In this document: positions 54,761 through 63,930 of the stretch, piece by piece | How positions within the stretch are numbered: the stretch's first letter is position 1 | How the letters are laid out: each line of letters begins with the position of its first letter | Assembly: GCF_001424425.1 (NCBI RefSeq) | Contig: NZ_LMPT01000006.1 | Location: 1 to 64,000 of the forward strand | Source: Acidovorax sp. Leaf191 | GTDB taxonomy: Bacteria > Pseudomonadota > Gammaproteobacteria > Burkholderiales > Burkholderiaceae_C | Reading direction: 5' to 3' | Length of the DNA stretch: 64,000 nt | Notes under the pieces: model-generated | Seen by the model: only the letters and a program-made list of their open reading frames with translations | What the model was told of the DNA's origin: nothing | Databases searched by the model: none | Position numbers and translations under genes: made by a program

Positions 54761-55756
54761 TTACTCGGCCTCGATCCCGGCGGCCTTGATCACCTTGCCC
54801 CACTTCTGGGTTTCAGCGGCCTGGAACTTGGCCAGTTCATCGGGCGTGGTCGTCCATGCCTCGGAGCCCGCGTTGTCGTAGAAGCTCTTGGCCGCAGCGC
54901 TCTTGGTGGCAGCCGTGAGCAGCTCGTTCAGGCGCGCCACCACCGGTGCGGGGGTCCCGGCCGGCACGTAGGCCGCAAACCAGTAGCCCATGTCGTAGCC
55001 CTTCACGCCGGCTTCGTCCAGCGTGGGCACGTCGGGCAGCTGGGCGCTGCGCTTTGGGGTGGAGTAGCCCAGGGCACGCAGCTTGCCCGCCTTGACCTGG
55101 GGCACGCCGGTGGAGGTGTCGGTGATCATCAGGTCGATCTGCCCGCCCAGCAGGTCGGTGATGGCCAGCGGGTTGCTCTTGTAGGGCACGTGCAGGATAT
55201 CCACGCTGGCCAGTTGCTTGAGCATCTCGCCGGCCATGCGGCTCGACGAGCTGCCGCTGCCAAAACTGAGCTTGCCGGGGTTCTTCTTGGCAAAGGCCAG
55301 CAGCTCACCCACGTTCTTGTACGGCGCAGTGGCGTTGACCACCAGCACCTGCCCGCCCTTGCCCAGGCCGGTCACCGGCACAAAGTCTTTCACCGGGTCG
55401 TACGAGAGCTTCTTGTACAGATGCTCGTTGGCCGCATGCGTGGTGTTGGTGGTGATGAGCACGCTGTAGCCGTCGGCTGCGGACTTGGCCACGGCCGACG
55501 CCGCGATCATGCCGCTGGCACCGGCCTTGTTGTCGATGACCACCGCCTGCTTGGTGTCGTTGGTGATGGACTGCCCCAGCGCGCGCGCCAGTTGGTCGGT
55601 GGCGCTGCCGGCCGCGAACGGCACGACGAAGGTGATGGGCTTGGCGGGGTAGGCCTGCGCATGGGCAGCCCCGCCCTGCAGCGCGCCCAGCGCCAGCACG
55701 GCGGCGGCCATCGCGTGGCGTCGGCCCTGGTTCAACAGCGAAGTGGATCGGTTCAT
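54761..55756 (-). CDS. Bug-family (TctC-like) periplasmic solute-binding protein
   Basis: 331 residues from the ATG at 55756. After the signal peptide (HAMAAAVLALGALQGGAAHAQA) comes YPAKPITFVVPFAAGSATDQLARAL, the Bug hallmark, and the DLMITDTSTGVPQVKAGKLRALGYST region. These proteins bind carboxylates for tripartite tricarboxylate-type uptake or act as sensors. The tctAB membrane genes are not in the window, as usual for orphan Bug proteins in this group. It is 68 bases after the small AtuA-like gene. Confidence 0.93.
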   Translation of the reverse strand: MNRSTSLLNQGRRHAMAAAVLALGALQGGAAHAQAYPAKPITFVVPFAAGSATDQLARALGQSITNDTKQAVVIDNKAGASGMIAASAVAKSAADGYSVLITTNTTHAANEHLYKKLSYDPVKDFVPVTGLGKGGQVLVVNATAPYKNVGELLAFAKKNPGKLSFGSGSSSSRMAGEMLKQLASVDILHVPYKSNPLAITDLLGGQIDLMITDTSTGVPQVKAGKLRALGYSTPKRSAQLPDVPTLDEAGVKGYDMGYWFAAYVPAGTPAPVVARLNELLTAATKSAAAKSFYDNAGSEAWTTTPDELAKFQAAETQKWGKVIKAAGIEAE

Positions 55757-55824
55757 GGTTGTCTCCTTGTGTTTAGGTATGGAAAAGCGGAAAGGGAATC
55801 GGGAACCCGTCAAACAAGCGACGG

Positions 55825-56235
55825 CTACGGCGGCGGCCCGCCCAGGTGCGGTGCCAGCGCGGCAGGCACGGTGACGGGCATGTCCAGCAGCAGGTAGCTC
55901 AGCGCCTTGCCGTGGCTGTCGAGGTTGAGCGAATCGTTCACGCCGCCGTCCAGCACATCGTCCAGCACGATGTTCATGGCCTGCAGCTGCGGCAGCAGGT
56001 AGCGCGTGACTTGGCGTGGCTGGCGCAGCGCGAACTGGCGGGCCACGGCGGCTTCGGTGACCTGCTCGACCAGCACATCCCACAGCGCGGGGTGCCACGC
56101 GATGACGCTGATGTTGGAGCGGTTGCCTTTGTCGCCGGTGCGGCTGTGGGCCAGGCGATAAAGCGGAACAGTGATGGTTGCCGTGGTGGTTGCCGTGGTG
56201 GAGGGCTGGGTTGCGGCCGGGGTTGCAGAAGTCAT
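55825..56235 (-). CDS. AtuA-like C-terminal domain protein (small subunit)
   Basis: 136 residues from the ATG at 56235. A Thr/Ala-rich N-terminal leader precedes VPLYRLAHSRTGDKGNRSNISVIAWHPALWDVL, the conserved start of the ferredoxin-like AtuA C-terminal domain, and SLNLDSHGKALSYLLLDMPV closes it. In single-chain AtuA this domain is fused to the larger part. Here it is a separate gene 13 bases after the large subunit gene. Confidence 0.88.
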   Translation of the reverse strand: MTSATPAATQPSTTATTTATITVPLYRLAHSRTGDKGNRSNISVIAWHPALWDVLVEQVTEAAVARQFALRQPRQVTRYLLPQLQAMNIVLDDVLDGGVNDSLNLDSHGKALSYLLLDMPVTVPAALAPHLGGPPP

Positions 56236-56248
56236 GGTGTGTGGTCCC

Positions 56249-57631
56249 TCAATCAACCATCTCGAAGCGCACGGCCACGGCATCGCGCGGCACCAGGCAC
56301 GACACCGTGCCCAGGCGTGGGCGCATGGCGGTGCGCACGCCGCCGCCGCCCGCAGGCCCGCAGGTGTAGAGCGCGGTCACCTCGCGCACCAGGCGCTGGG
56401 CGCTGGCGTGGTCGCGGTGCTGCAGGGCCACGCGCAGGCGCACATCACGCACGTCGTTGCGGGCGTCGCCGCTGTTGCTGTTGCTATCGCTGGCGGGCGC
56501 ATCCAGCCACCGGCTGGTGTCGTCGCCGAAGATGCTGGTCACGCCGATCAGGTCGATGCGCAGCGGGCCCAGGCCGGCCAGCCGCTCGCGCAGCACCTCG
56601 CCCGCCAGGCGCGCGCGGGCTTGGGCGCGCGGGCCTGCGTAGGAGATTTCGCCCTCGGCGAACCAGCCGGATTCAAAGCACACGTTGACCTTGAGCGTGG
56701 CGGGCTGCGCGTGGCCCTGCACGCCGGTGAGGCGCACGGCGTCGGTGCCCACGGCCTGCACGCGGGCCTCTCTGATGTCGGCCACCACGTCGGGCGTGAG
56801 GTAGGCCGCCGGGTCGTGCAGCTCGTACAGCAGCTGCTCCTTGACGGTGCGCTCGTCGATGCGCCCGCCGGTGCCGGGTGGCTTGGTGATGGTGCAGTGG
56901 CCGTCGGCGTCGATTTCGGCGATGGGGTAGCCCAGTTGCGCCAGGCCCGGCACGTCCTTGTAGCCGGGGTCGGCAAAGTAGCCGCCCGTGACCTGCGCGC
57001 CGCATTCGAGCAGGTGCCCGGCCATGGTGGCGCGGGCCAGGCGGTCCCAGTCGTCCAGCGCCCAGCCGTAGTGCGCGAGCGCCGGGCCCAGCACGAGCGA
57101 CGGGTCGGCCACGCGGCCGCAGACCACGATGTCGGCCCCGGCGCGCAGCGCATCGGCAATGGCCTGTGCGCCGATGTAGGCGTTGGCGCTCACGATGGGC
57201 TCGGTGGGCATGGCGCTGCCCAGGGCGTCCTGCAGCAGCGCGCGGTGGGCCGGGCCGCTCAGGTCGTCGCCCTGCAGCACGGCGATGCGCGGGCGGGCCA
57301 GGCCCAGCTCGGCCGCCAGCGCTTGAATGCGGCGTGCGGCGCCGTGCGGGTTGGCCGCGCCGAAGTTGCTGACGATGCGCACGCCGTGCGCCAGGCACAG
57401 CCCGAGCACGGGGCGCAGCAGGTCGGCCAGCAGCGGCTCGTAGCCCGCATCGGGGTCGGTGCGGCGGGCCAGTTGCGCCAGGGCCAGCGTGCGCTCGGCC
57501 AGGGTCTCGAAGATGAGCACCGACGGCTGGCCGCTGGCGATGAGCGCCTGCACCACGGGCAAGGCCGCGTCCGTGCGGTCGCCCGAAAAGCCGGCGGCGC
57601 AGCCGACCCGCAGATGGGTGTTGTTCGCCAT
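56249..57631 (-). CDS. AtuA family (DUF1446) protein, large subunit
   Basis: 460 residues from the ATG at 57631, with AGGAGA upstream. VGCAAGFSGDRTDAALPVV, VCGRVADPSLVLGPALAHYGW and ECGAQVTGGYFADPG are the hallmark motifs of the family first known from acyclic terpene (citronellol/geraniol) utilisation, where its biochemical role remains unclear. Many beta-proteobacterial copies sit with Bug proteins and acyl-CoA genes. The split from the small subunit and the divergent LysR regulator define this operon. Confidence 0.9.
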   Translation of the reverse strand: MANNTHLRVGCAAGFSGDRTDAALPVVQALIASGQPSVLIFETLAERTLALAQLARRTDPDAGYEPLLADLLRPVLGLCLAHGVRIVSNFGAANPHGAARRIQALAAELGLARPRIAVLQGDDLSGPAHRALLQDALGSAMPTEPIVSANAYIGAQAIADALRAGADIVVCGRVADPSLVLGPALAHYGWALDDWDRLARATMAGHLLECGAQVTGGYFADPGYKDVPGLAQLGYPIAEIDADGHCTITKPPGTGGRIDERTVKEQLLYELHDPAAYLTPDVVADIREARVQAVGTDAVRLTGVQGHAQPATLKVNVCFESGWFAEGEISYAGPRAQARARLAGEVLRERLAGLGPLRIDLIGVTSIFGDDTSRWLDAPASDSNSNSGDARNDVRDVRLRVALQHRDHASAQRLVREVTALYTCGPAGGGGVRTAMRPRLGTVSCLVPRDAVAVRFEMVD

Positions 57632-57703
57632 GAATGTGTGTCTCCTGGGCCCCACTGTAGAAACACTGCGGTATTCTGTGAAATCGATATTTATGATGAA
57701 TCC

Positions 57704-57718
57704 ATCTGCATTGCAGAT
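57704..57718. promoter_or_regulatory. LysR-type perfect palindrome
   Basis: ATCTGCA-T-TGCAGAT contains a T-N11-A core and lies 38 bases before the LysR start and 73 bases before the AtuA start. It is the likely binding site of the divergent LysR protein. Confidence 0.6.
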
Positions 57719-57756
57719 AAATAGCTTTTGGGGCTTTTCTGCCCTCGCCTTCACCC

Positions 57757-58692
57757 ATGAGCACCGCCCACCTCTCCAGCCGCCAGATCGACGCTTTCAT
57801 CGCGCTGGCCGAGCAGCGCAGCTTCACCCGCGCGGCAGCCCTGTGCCACCTGTCGCAGCCTGCGTTCAGCGCGCTCATCCGCGCGCTGGAGGACGACCTG
57901 GGCCTGCGGCTGTTCGACCGCAGCACGCGGCATGTGGACTTGACGCCCGAGGGGCACAACTTTCTGGAATCGGCCCGCCGCATCCGCGCAGAGATCACCA
58001 ACGCGCTGTCGGCCGTGCGCGATGCCGCCACGCTGCAGCGCGGGCGGGTGGCCCTGGCGCTGCTGCCGTCGCTGGCCGCGGGCTGGCTGCCCGCCGTGCT
58101 GGCGCAGTACCGCGCAGCGCACCCCGGCATCGAGATCGACATCGCCGACGTGCTGTCCGAGCCCTGCATCGAGCGCGTGGCCAGCGGCCATGCCGACTTT
58201 GCGCTGGCCGCCATCCGCGCCGACACCCCTGCGCTGCAGGCCGAGCCTTTTTGCAGCGACGGCTTTTACCTGGTGTGCCCTGCAGACCACCCACTAGCCC
58301 GCCGGCGCAAGGCCGTCACCGCGCAGGACCTGGCGGCCTGGCCCTTCATCCACCTGGCGCGCACCAGCAGCGTGCGCCAGTACCTGGAGGCCGCTCTGCA
58401 CCCGCAGGCCATGCACACGCTGATGGAGGTGGAGCAACTGGCCACCGTGATGGGCATGGTGCGCGCGGGCCTGGGCATCAGCGTGGTGCCGGCGCTCACG
58501 CTGTTCCACTTCGAGCAGCCGGGCCTCGTCACACGCCCCCTGGCGCTGGCAGGCCTCACGCGGCAGATCTACCTGGTGCGGCGGCGCGATGAGAGCCTGT
58601 CGGTGGCGGCGCAGGCGCTGTACGCCCTGGTGATGGCGCATGCGCCCGTACCGGCGCAGCAGGCGCACCAACAGCAGCAACAGCACCGATAG
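57757..58692 (+). CDS. LysR-type transcriptional regulator
   Basis: 311 residues. SRQIDAFIALAEQRSFTRAAALCHLSQPAFSALIRALEDDLGLRLFDR is the winged helix; the effector domain has GRVALALLPSLAAGWLPAVL. The C-terminus is Gln/His-rich (QQAHQQQQQHR) from a CAG-type run. It is divergent from the AtuA operon and should control it. Confidence 0.92.
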   Translation: MSTAHLSSRQIDAFIALAEQRSFTRAAALCHLSQPAFSALIRALEDDLGLRLFDRSTRHVDLTPEGHNFLESARRIRAEITNALSAVRDAATLQRGRVALALLPSLAAGWLPAVLAQYRAAHPGIEIDIADVLSEPCIERVASGHADFALAAIRADTPALQAEPFCSDGFYLVCPADHPLARRRKAVTAQDLAAWPFIHLARTSSVRQYLEAALHPQAMHTLMEVEQLATVMGMVRAGLGISVVPALTLFHFEQPGLVTRPLALAGLTRQIYLVRRRDESLSVAAQALYALVMAHAPVPAQQAHQQQQQHR

Positions 58693-58847
58693 CACCGATA
58701 GCGCAGGTGTATCCAGAAGTTGCTGTCTCCGATGGGGCTATAGGCAACTGGCCTACAAACCGGGGAGCCGGTGTCTTTATCATTGCGCGGAATCAACGGT
58801 GCCAGACCACCGCCCAGCGCACAAACCCATCACAGGAACTGGCACGC

Positions 58848-61469
58848 ATGGCCAACGGCACATCCCACGTCAAGAATTTCATTTTGTCAGCCGGCGGCGA
58901 GATGGCCGGGCTCATTGCCGACTTTGACTGGAGCACCACCGACCTGGGCCCCATAGAGCAGTGGCCGCCCTACCTGACCGGCGCGCTGGTCAACATGCTG
59001 CGCTGCCCCATGCCCATTGCCACGCTGTGGGGCGAGCCGGGCGTGCTGATCTACAACGACCCGTACGCCGGCTTTGCGGGCGGGCGCCACCCCGGCCTGC
59101 TGGGCATGAACATCCGCGAGGCCTGGCCCGAGGCCGCCGACCTGAACGACCGCGTGCTCAAGGTCTGCCTGGCCGGCGGCACGCTGCATTACGACGACCA
59201 GGAACTGAGCCTGAACCGCGACGGCGTGTACCGCCCGCTGTGGGTGGACCTGAACTACTCCCCCCTGGTGGACGACCAGGGCACGCCGGTGGGCGCCCAG
59301 GCGCTGGTGGTGGAGACCACCGACAAGGTGCTGGCCGACCGGCGCCTGCTGATGGAGCGCGAGCGCTTTGCCACGCTGTTCGAGCAGTCGCCCAGCTTCA
59401 TGGTGCTGCTGCAGGGCCCCACCCACCGCATCGAGCTGGCCAACCCCAAGTACCTGGAGATGGTGGGCGATCGCAGCCTGCTGGGCCGCACGGTGGCCGA
59501 CGCACTGCCCGAAGCGGCCGAACAGGGCTATGTGGCCATGCTCGACGGCGTGTACTCCAGCGGCAAGGCGGCCACGGCCTACGGCGCCCGCTTCGACATC
59601 CGGCAGCATGCGGGCGAAGCGGTGAGCGAGCGGTACATGGACTTCGTGTACCAGCCGATCCGCGACACCTCGGGCACCGTGACCGGCATCTTCGTGGAAG
59701 GCCTGGACGTGACCGAGCGCGTGGCGGCCGAGGCCAAGCGCGACGCGCTGATCGAGTTCACCAGCCAGTTGCGCGGCTTGGACGACGTGGACGACATCAG
59801 CCTGGCCGCCGCCCGCATCCTGGGCCACACGCTCAAGGTCAGCCGCGCGGGCTACGGCCGCGTGGACCACGAATCCGACACCCTGCATGTGCAGTGCGAC
59901 TGGACGGCCCCCGGAGTGCAGACGCTGCAGGGCAGCCTCTGCCTGCGGGACTTCGGCACCTTTGTCGACGAGCTCAAGCGGGACGAGTTCGTGCGCGTGA
60001 CCGATGCGCGGCTGGACACCCGCACCGCCATGGCCGCCGACGCCCTGGATGCGCTCAGCGGCCGCGCCTTCATGAACATTCCGGTGGTGGAGCACGGGCG
60101 CCTGGTGGCGGTGCTCTTCGTCAACCAGGACGACGTGCGCCAGTGGACCCATGAGGAGTGCGAGTTCATGCGCGAGATCGCGGCCCGCACCCGCACCGCC
60201 GCCGAGCGCGCGCGCTCCGAGGCCGAGCTGCGCACCAACGAAGCCCAGCTGCGCGAGATGAACGAGTCGCTGGAGCGCAAGGTGACCGAGCGCACGAACG
60301 AGCTGATGGAGGTGGAAGCCAAGTTCCGCCAGTCGCAGAAGATGGAGGCCATCGGCCAGCTCACCGGCGGCATCGCGCACGACTTCAACAACCTGCTGGC
60401 GGGCATGAGCGCCAGCCTGCAGGTGCTGGAAAAGCGCCTGAACGCCCGGAACTTCGACAACACCGAGCGCTACATCGGCATGGCGCAGGGCGCGGTGCGC
60501 CGCGCGGCGGCGCTCACCCAGCGGCTGCTGGCGTTTTCACGCCGCCAGACGCTGGACCCGCGCCCCACCGACGTGAACCGCCTGGTGGGCGGCATCGAGG
60601 AAATGGTGCGCCGCACGGTGGGCCCGTCGGTCGAGGTGGAGGTGGTGGGCGCGGGCGGCCTGTGGCTCACGCAGGTGGACCCGTCGCAGCTGGAGAACGC
60701 GGTGCTCAACCTGTGCATCAACGCGCGCGACGCCATGGCACCCAACGGCGGCCGCCTGACCATCGAGACGGCCAACAAGTGGCTGGACGACCGCGCCGCG
60801 GCCGAGCGCGAGCTGCCGCCCGGCCAGTACATATCGCTGTGCGTGACCGACACCGGCGTGGGCATGACGCCCGAGGTGATCGCCCGCGCGTTCGACCCGT
60901 TCTTCACCACCAAGCCCATGGGCCAGGGCACGGGGCTGGGCTTGTCGATGGTGTACGGCTTCGTGCGGCAGTCGGGCGGGCAGGTGCGCATCTACTCGGT
61001 GCCCGGCGAAGGCACCACCATGTGCCTGTACCTGCCGCGCTACATGGGCGAGGCCGACCAGGAGAACCCGCACGTGCAGCCCACCTTCGACCACCGCGCC
61101 GATGGCGAGGTGGTGCTGGTGATCGAGGACGAGGCCACCATCCGCGGCCTGATCGCCGAAGAGCTGGAAGACCTGGGCTACAACGTGATCTCGGTCGGCG
61201 ACGGCCCCGCGGGCCTGCACGTGCTGCAGTCCGAACGCCGCATCGACCTGCTGCTGACCGACGTGGGCCTGCCCGGCGGCCTCAACGGCCGCCAGGTGGC
61301 CGACGCCGGGCGCGTGACGCGCCCGGACCTGAAGGTGCTGTTCATCACCGGCTACGCCGAGAACGCGGCGGTGGGCAACGGGCTGCTGGCGTTCGGCATG
61401 GAGGTGATCACCAAGCCGTTCGACGTGGCGGCGCTGGCGGCAAAGGTGCAGGAGATGATCGAGCGGTAG
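58848..61469 (+). CDS. Hybrid sensor histidine kinase with PAS and GAF domains
   Basis: 873 residues from the ATG at 58848 with AGGA upstream; the frame opens earlier at 58707. Two PAS-type domains (DFDWSTTDLGPIEQWPPYL onward and FEQSPSFMVLLQGPTHRIELAN) are followed by a GAF domain (VDDISLAAARILGHTLKVSRAG), a coiled coil and the H-box GGIAHDFNNLLAGMSASLQVL. The ATPase domain has the N-box NLCINARDAM and GTGLGLSMVYGF. A C-terminal receiver domain (VLVIEDEATIRGLI, DVGLPG, ITKPFD) completes it. No membrane helix is present, so it senses a cytoplasmic signal, perhaps light, redox or a ligand. A partner output regulator is not adjacent. Confidence 0.93.
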   Translation: MANGTSHVKNFILSAGGEMAGLIADFDWSTTDLGPIEQWPPYLTGALVNMLRCPMPIATLWGEPGVLIYNDPYAGFAGGRHPGLLGMNIREAWPEAADLNDRVLKVCLAGGTLHYDDQELSLNRDGVYRPLWVDLNYSPLVDDQGTPVGAQALVVETTDKVLADRRLLMERERFATLFEQSPSFMVLLQGPTHRIELANPKYLEMVGDRSLLGRTVADALPEAAEQGYVAMLDGVYSSGKAATAYGARFDIRQHAGEAVSERYMDFVYQPIRDTSGTVTGIFVEGLDVTERVAAEAKRDALIEFTSQLRGLDDVDDISLAAARILGHTLKVSRAGYGRVDHESDTLHVQCDWTAPGVQTLQGSLCLRDFGTFVDELKRDEFVRVTDARLDTRTAMAADALDALSGRAFMNIPVVEHGRLVAVLFVNQDDVRQWTHEECEFMREIAARTRTAAERARSEAELRTNEAQLREMNESLERKVTERTNELMEVEAKFRQSQKMEAIGQLTGGIAHDFNNLLAGMSASLQVLEKRLNARNFDNTERYIGMAQGAVRRAAALTQRLLAFSRRQTLDPRPTDVNRLVGGIEEMVRRTVGPSVEVEVVGAGGLWLTQVDPSQLENAVLNLCINARDAMAPNGGRLTIETANKWLDDRAAAERELPPGQYISLCVTDTGVGMTPEVIARAFDPFFTTKPMGQGTGLGLSMVYGFVRQSGGQVRIYSVPGEGTTMCLYLPRYMGEADQENPHVQPTFDHRADGEVVLVIEDEATIRGLIAEELEDLGYNVISVGDGPAGLHVLQSERRIDLLLTDVGLPGGLNGRQVADAGRVTRPDLKVLFITGYAENAAVGNGLLAFGMEVITKPFDVAALAAKVQEMIER

Positions 61470-61505
61470 CGGTATCGGTAGCGGTATCGGTGGTGGCGGC
61501 GCGCA

Positions 61506-61537
61506 GGGTGCGATGGCGCTGCAGCGCCATCGCACCC
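61506..61537. terminator. 32-base perfect palindrome after the histidine kinase
   Basis: GGGTGCGATGGCGCTG (61506-61521) is followed directly by its exact inverse complement CAGCGCCATCGCACCC (61522-61537). It lies 37 bases past the kinase stop and 34 bases before the GNAT gene. The stem is very stable, but no T-run follows, so it may act as a Rho-type or mRNA-end structure. A short CGGTAGCGGTAT direct repeat lies just before it. Confidence 0.55.
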
Positions 61538-61571
61538 GCGCCGGGCCACCATCAGCGACGGGGCGTCTTGA

Positions 61572-62216
61572 ATGATGACTGGAACAATTCAAAAGATCCG
61601 GCGCTTCTTTGCACGGAAAGAGGGTGAATTCCAGATGGGATTCGTCGGCACCTTGCCCCTGTGCAAGGTCCGGCTGCTGCAGCCCGAAGACATTGCGCAG
61701 TGCGAGCAGATCTACCAGCTCAACGAACCGCTGCACTTCCCGGCCGGGTTCTATCCGATGTTCGCGCAATGGCTGCGTGACGGAAAAGTGCTGATCGTGG
61801 TGATCGAGCAGGACAACGCGGTGGTGGCCGTGGGTGGCATGACGGCCGACCCCGTTGAAGGCCAGCAGTTTGTCACCCTCTCGTTCGGCATGGTGCACCC
61901 CGCGCACCAGCAAAAAGGATTGGGCACCTTGCTGCTGCTGTCGCGCATGGCCCTGCTGCGGCAGAACGCCACGCCGGCGCAGGTGCACATCACGACCGTG
62001 GGGGGCTCGGAAACCTTCTATGGCCGGTTCGGGTTCGCGTACCAGGACGCCCGGCAAGCCACGCCCGACTACCTGCAAAAGAGCTATGCCGTGAAACTAT
62101 CGACGGCGGACATCGACAAATGCGCGTTCGTCCTGGGGCACTACACCTGGATCCACCCCGACTTCTACACCACCAGGCTGCCGGGGTACCACAGCACCGG
62201 GTATTCATCGGCCTGA
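61572..62216 (+). CDS. GNAT-family N-acetyltransferase
   Basis: 214 residues. The acetyl-CoA loop is seen in FGMVHPAHQQKGLGTLLLLSRM, with the preceding VVAVGGMTADPVEGQQFVTLSF strand and the later TFYGRFGFAYQDA, the usual order of the GNAT fold. The N-terminal 20 residues are basic. An ATG at 61635 (MGFVGTLPLCKVRLL) is an alternative start. Substrate unknown. Its 3' end overlaps a truncated VOC gene on the other strand by 12 bases. Confidence 0.85.
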   Translation: MMTGTIQKIRRFFARKEGEFQMGFVGTLPLCKVRLLQPEDIAQCEQIYQLNEPLHFPAGFYPMFAQWLRDGKVLIVVIEQDNAVVAVGGMTADPVEGQQFVTLSFGMVHPAHQQKGLGTLLLLSRMALLRQNATPAQVHITTVGGSETFYGRFGFAYQDARQATPDYLQKSYAVKLSTADIDKCAFVLGHYTWIHPDFYTTRLPGYHSTGYSSA

Positions 62217-62381
62217 TCTCCATCCGTCAAAGTCAAAGGTGAGGCCGTCGTTCACGAACACCGGCGCAAAGGGCCCCACGCCGGTGTCTGACCACGGCAC
62301 GCCCAGCAGCCCCGCCAGCAACCGCGCGGCGGCGATCTTGTCCCGCGCGGGGACCAGAAGGTGATCGAGCTCGATGGGCAT
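62205..62381 (-). pseudogene. Truncated VOC/glyoxalase-family gene
   Basis: 58 residues from the ATG at 62381. MPIELDHLLVPARDKIAAARLLAGLLGVPW and PFAPVFVNDGLTFDFD match the first half of a small VOC-superfamily protein of about 125 residues. The frame then ends abruptly in GWRSGR and a stop that lies inside the opposing GNAT gene. The second beta-alpha-beta module with the remaining metal ligand is missing, so the gene is most likely a deletion remnant rather than functional. Confidence 0.65.
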
Positions 62382-62468
62382 GGGAGACCTCCGCAGGGGT
62401 GCGCAGCACACAGGCTGCTGTGGGCCGCATTGTCTGCCCGGTGAGCGGCGGTCGCCACCTGCGGCGCA

Positions 62469-63875
62469 TCAGCTCTTCTTCTTTTGCAGCTTTTTGAGGG
62501 TGGCCTCGAAGGCCTCCGCCACATCAGGCCGGGTTTCAGCGGACACGTCAAAGCGGCTGGCCAGCACGGCCGCATCGGCCTTGGCGCCCAACTGGCCAAT
62601 GGCCTTGAAGACTTTTTTCATGAAAGCCGCGTCACCACCCAGGATGTGCTTTTCAAACCGCAGCAGGTCGATGATGGGGTCCACCAATTGCGGTGAATTC
62701 ACCTTGCCCACGACGTCGAGCAAGCGCTTGTAGTGGTGCAGGTGGGCCTCGGAGAAGTCCCCGCGCTGGTTGAAGAACGCCAGGAACAGGTCGGCAAACA
62801 CTGGCAGGGGTGCCTCTACCAGGATGCGTGCGATGGTGGCATGCTCGTGCTTCAATTTGCCCGCGTAGAACGGCTCGTAGTCCGGGTAAAACGCCAGCTC
62901 GGCGTGAAAGCTCTGGGTCAGCGGGGTCACCAGGCGCTCGCCAAAGCTGCTCAGTACGGTCACCAACAGTTGGGACTCGTCCCAATAGTGCGGACGCAGG
63001 CCGTGGGTCACCATCGCATCGAACGCGCCAGGGGCCGGGTGTGCCAGCGCGCCGCGCACCATGTCCTCGTCGAAGTGCCCGTGCACGAGATTGGAGAATG
63101 CGTCACCCAACAAGGCCACATCGGTGACGGCGTAGAGCCGCGGCCAGTCCTTGGCCTCCATCAGCTGCGCGATGCGCGAGGCTTCGATGCTTGCCGCGTC
63201 GCGCACATACGGCTCCTCCGGCAACTCCAGCCCAAGGGCCGTTCGCTCGGCGCTCAGCTCATTGCTGACATGCATGCGCTGGTAGCGCCGGCCCGCCAGC
63301 GGCGCCAGCGTGGCCAGCGGGTTGTCATCGATCCACAGGGACTCCAAGGCCGTGCAACTTGCCAAGGGTGACAGGTCAGTGATCCGGTTGCCGTCTGCAT
63401 GCAGGCACCTGAGGGCGGGATAGCTGGCGACGAAGGACAGGTCGGTGATGCGGTTGCTCGACAGGTACAGGTTCTCCAGCCTGGGCAGGTCGAGCCCTGC
63501 CGGAAAGCGGGCGAGCTTGTTGTTCCACAAGAACAGCGTCTCAACGTTCAGGCCATTGAGCGCGTCAAAGTCGCTGAAGTCGCAATGCGCAATGGTCAGC
63601 GAGTTGAGATGAGGCAGCGCCTTGAGTGCCTGCAGATTGGTGAACTGCATGCGCTCCAGGCTCAACCGCCGAAGTCCCTGGATGTGCGCCAGGCGCGACA
63701 AGTCCACCGGCTGCGCGGTGCGGTTGCTGCGCAGGTCCATGTCCAGGACGTCATCGCAGCCCGCGATCTGGTCCAGATCGGCGTCGCTGAATTTCTCGAG
63801 ATGCAGTTTGTCGGCATGGTTCAGCACGCGGACAGGGCTGTAGAGACGGTCGGTCCATTTGGGCTTGGTGGTCAT
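62469..63875 (-). CDS. Leucine-rich-repeat protein with helical C-terminal domain
   Basis: 468 residues, no signal peptide. Residues about 40-205 hold leucine-rich repeats of the internalin-like 21-23 type (RLSLERMQFTNLQALKALPHL, ENLYLSSNRITDLSFVASYPAL, CLHADGNRITDLSPLASCTAL). The C-terminal 240 residues are helical, HEAT-like (LPVFADLFLAFFNQRGDF, VGKVNSPQLVDPIIDLLRF, MKKVFKAIGQLGAKADAAVLA) and end in a Lys-rich tail. Such cytoplasmic LRR proteins are suspected to be binding scaffolds or immunity proteins; no effector gene is visible beside it. Function unknown. Confidence 0.82.
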   Translation of the reverse strand: MTTKPKWTDRLYSPVRVLNHADKLHLEKFSDADLDQIAGCDDVLDMDLRSNRTAQPVDLSRLAHIQGLRRLSLERMQFTNLQALKALPHLNSLTIAHCDFSDFDALNGLNVETLFLWNNKLARFPAGLDLPRLENLYLSSNRITDLSFVASYPALRCLHADGNRITDLSPLASCTALESLWIDDNPLATLAPLAGRRYQRMHVSNELSAERTALGLELPEEPYVRDAASIEASRIAQLMEAKDWPRLYAVTDVALLGDAFSNLVHGHFDEDMVRGALAHPAPGAFDAMVTHGLRPHYWDESQLLVTVLSSFGERLVTPLTQSFHAELAFYPDYEPFYAGKLKHEHATIARILVEAPLPVFADLFLAFFNQRGDFSEAHLHHYKRLLDVVGKVNSPQLVDPIIDLLRFEKHILGGDAAFMKKVFKAIGQLGAKADAAVLASRFDVSAETRPDVAEAFEATLKKLQKKKS

Positions 63876-63930
63876 GGGGTCGGGTGGTGACGGTGGGAAG
63901 GAGCCGGAGGGCGAACGGGCGCGCTGGTGC

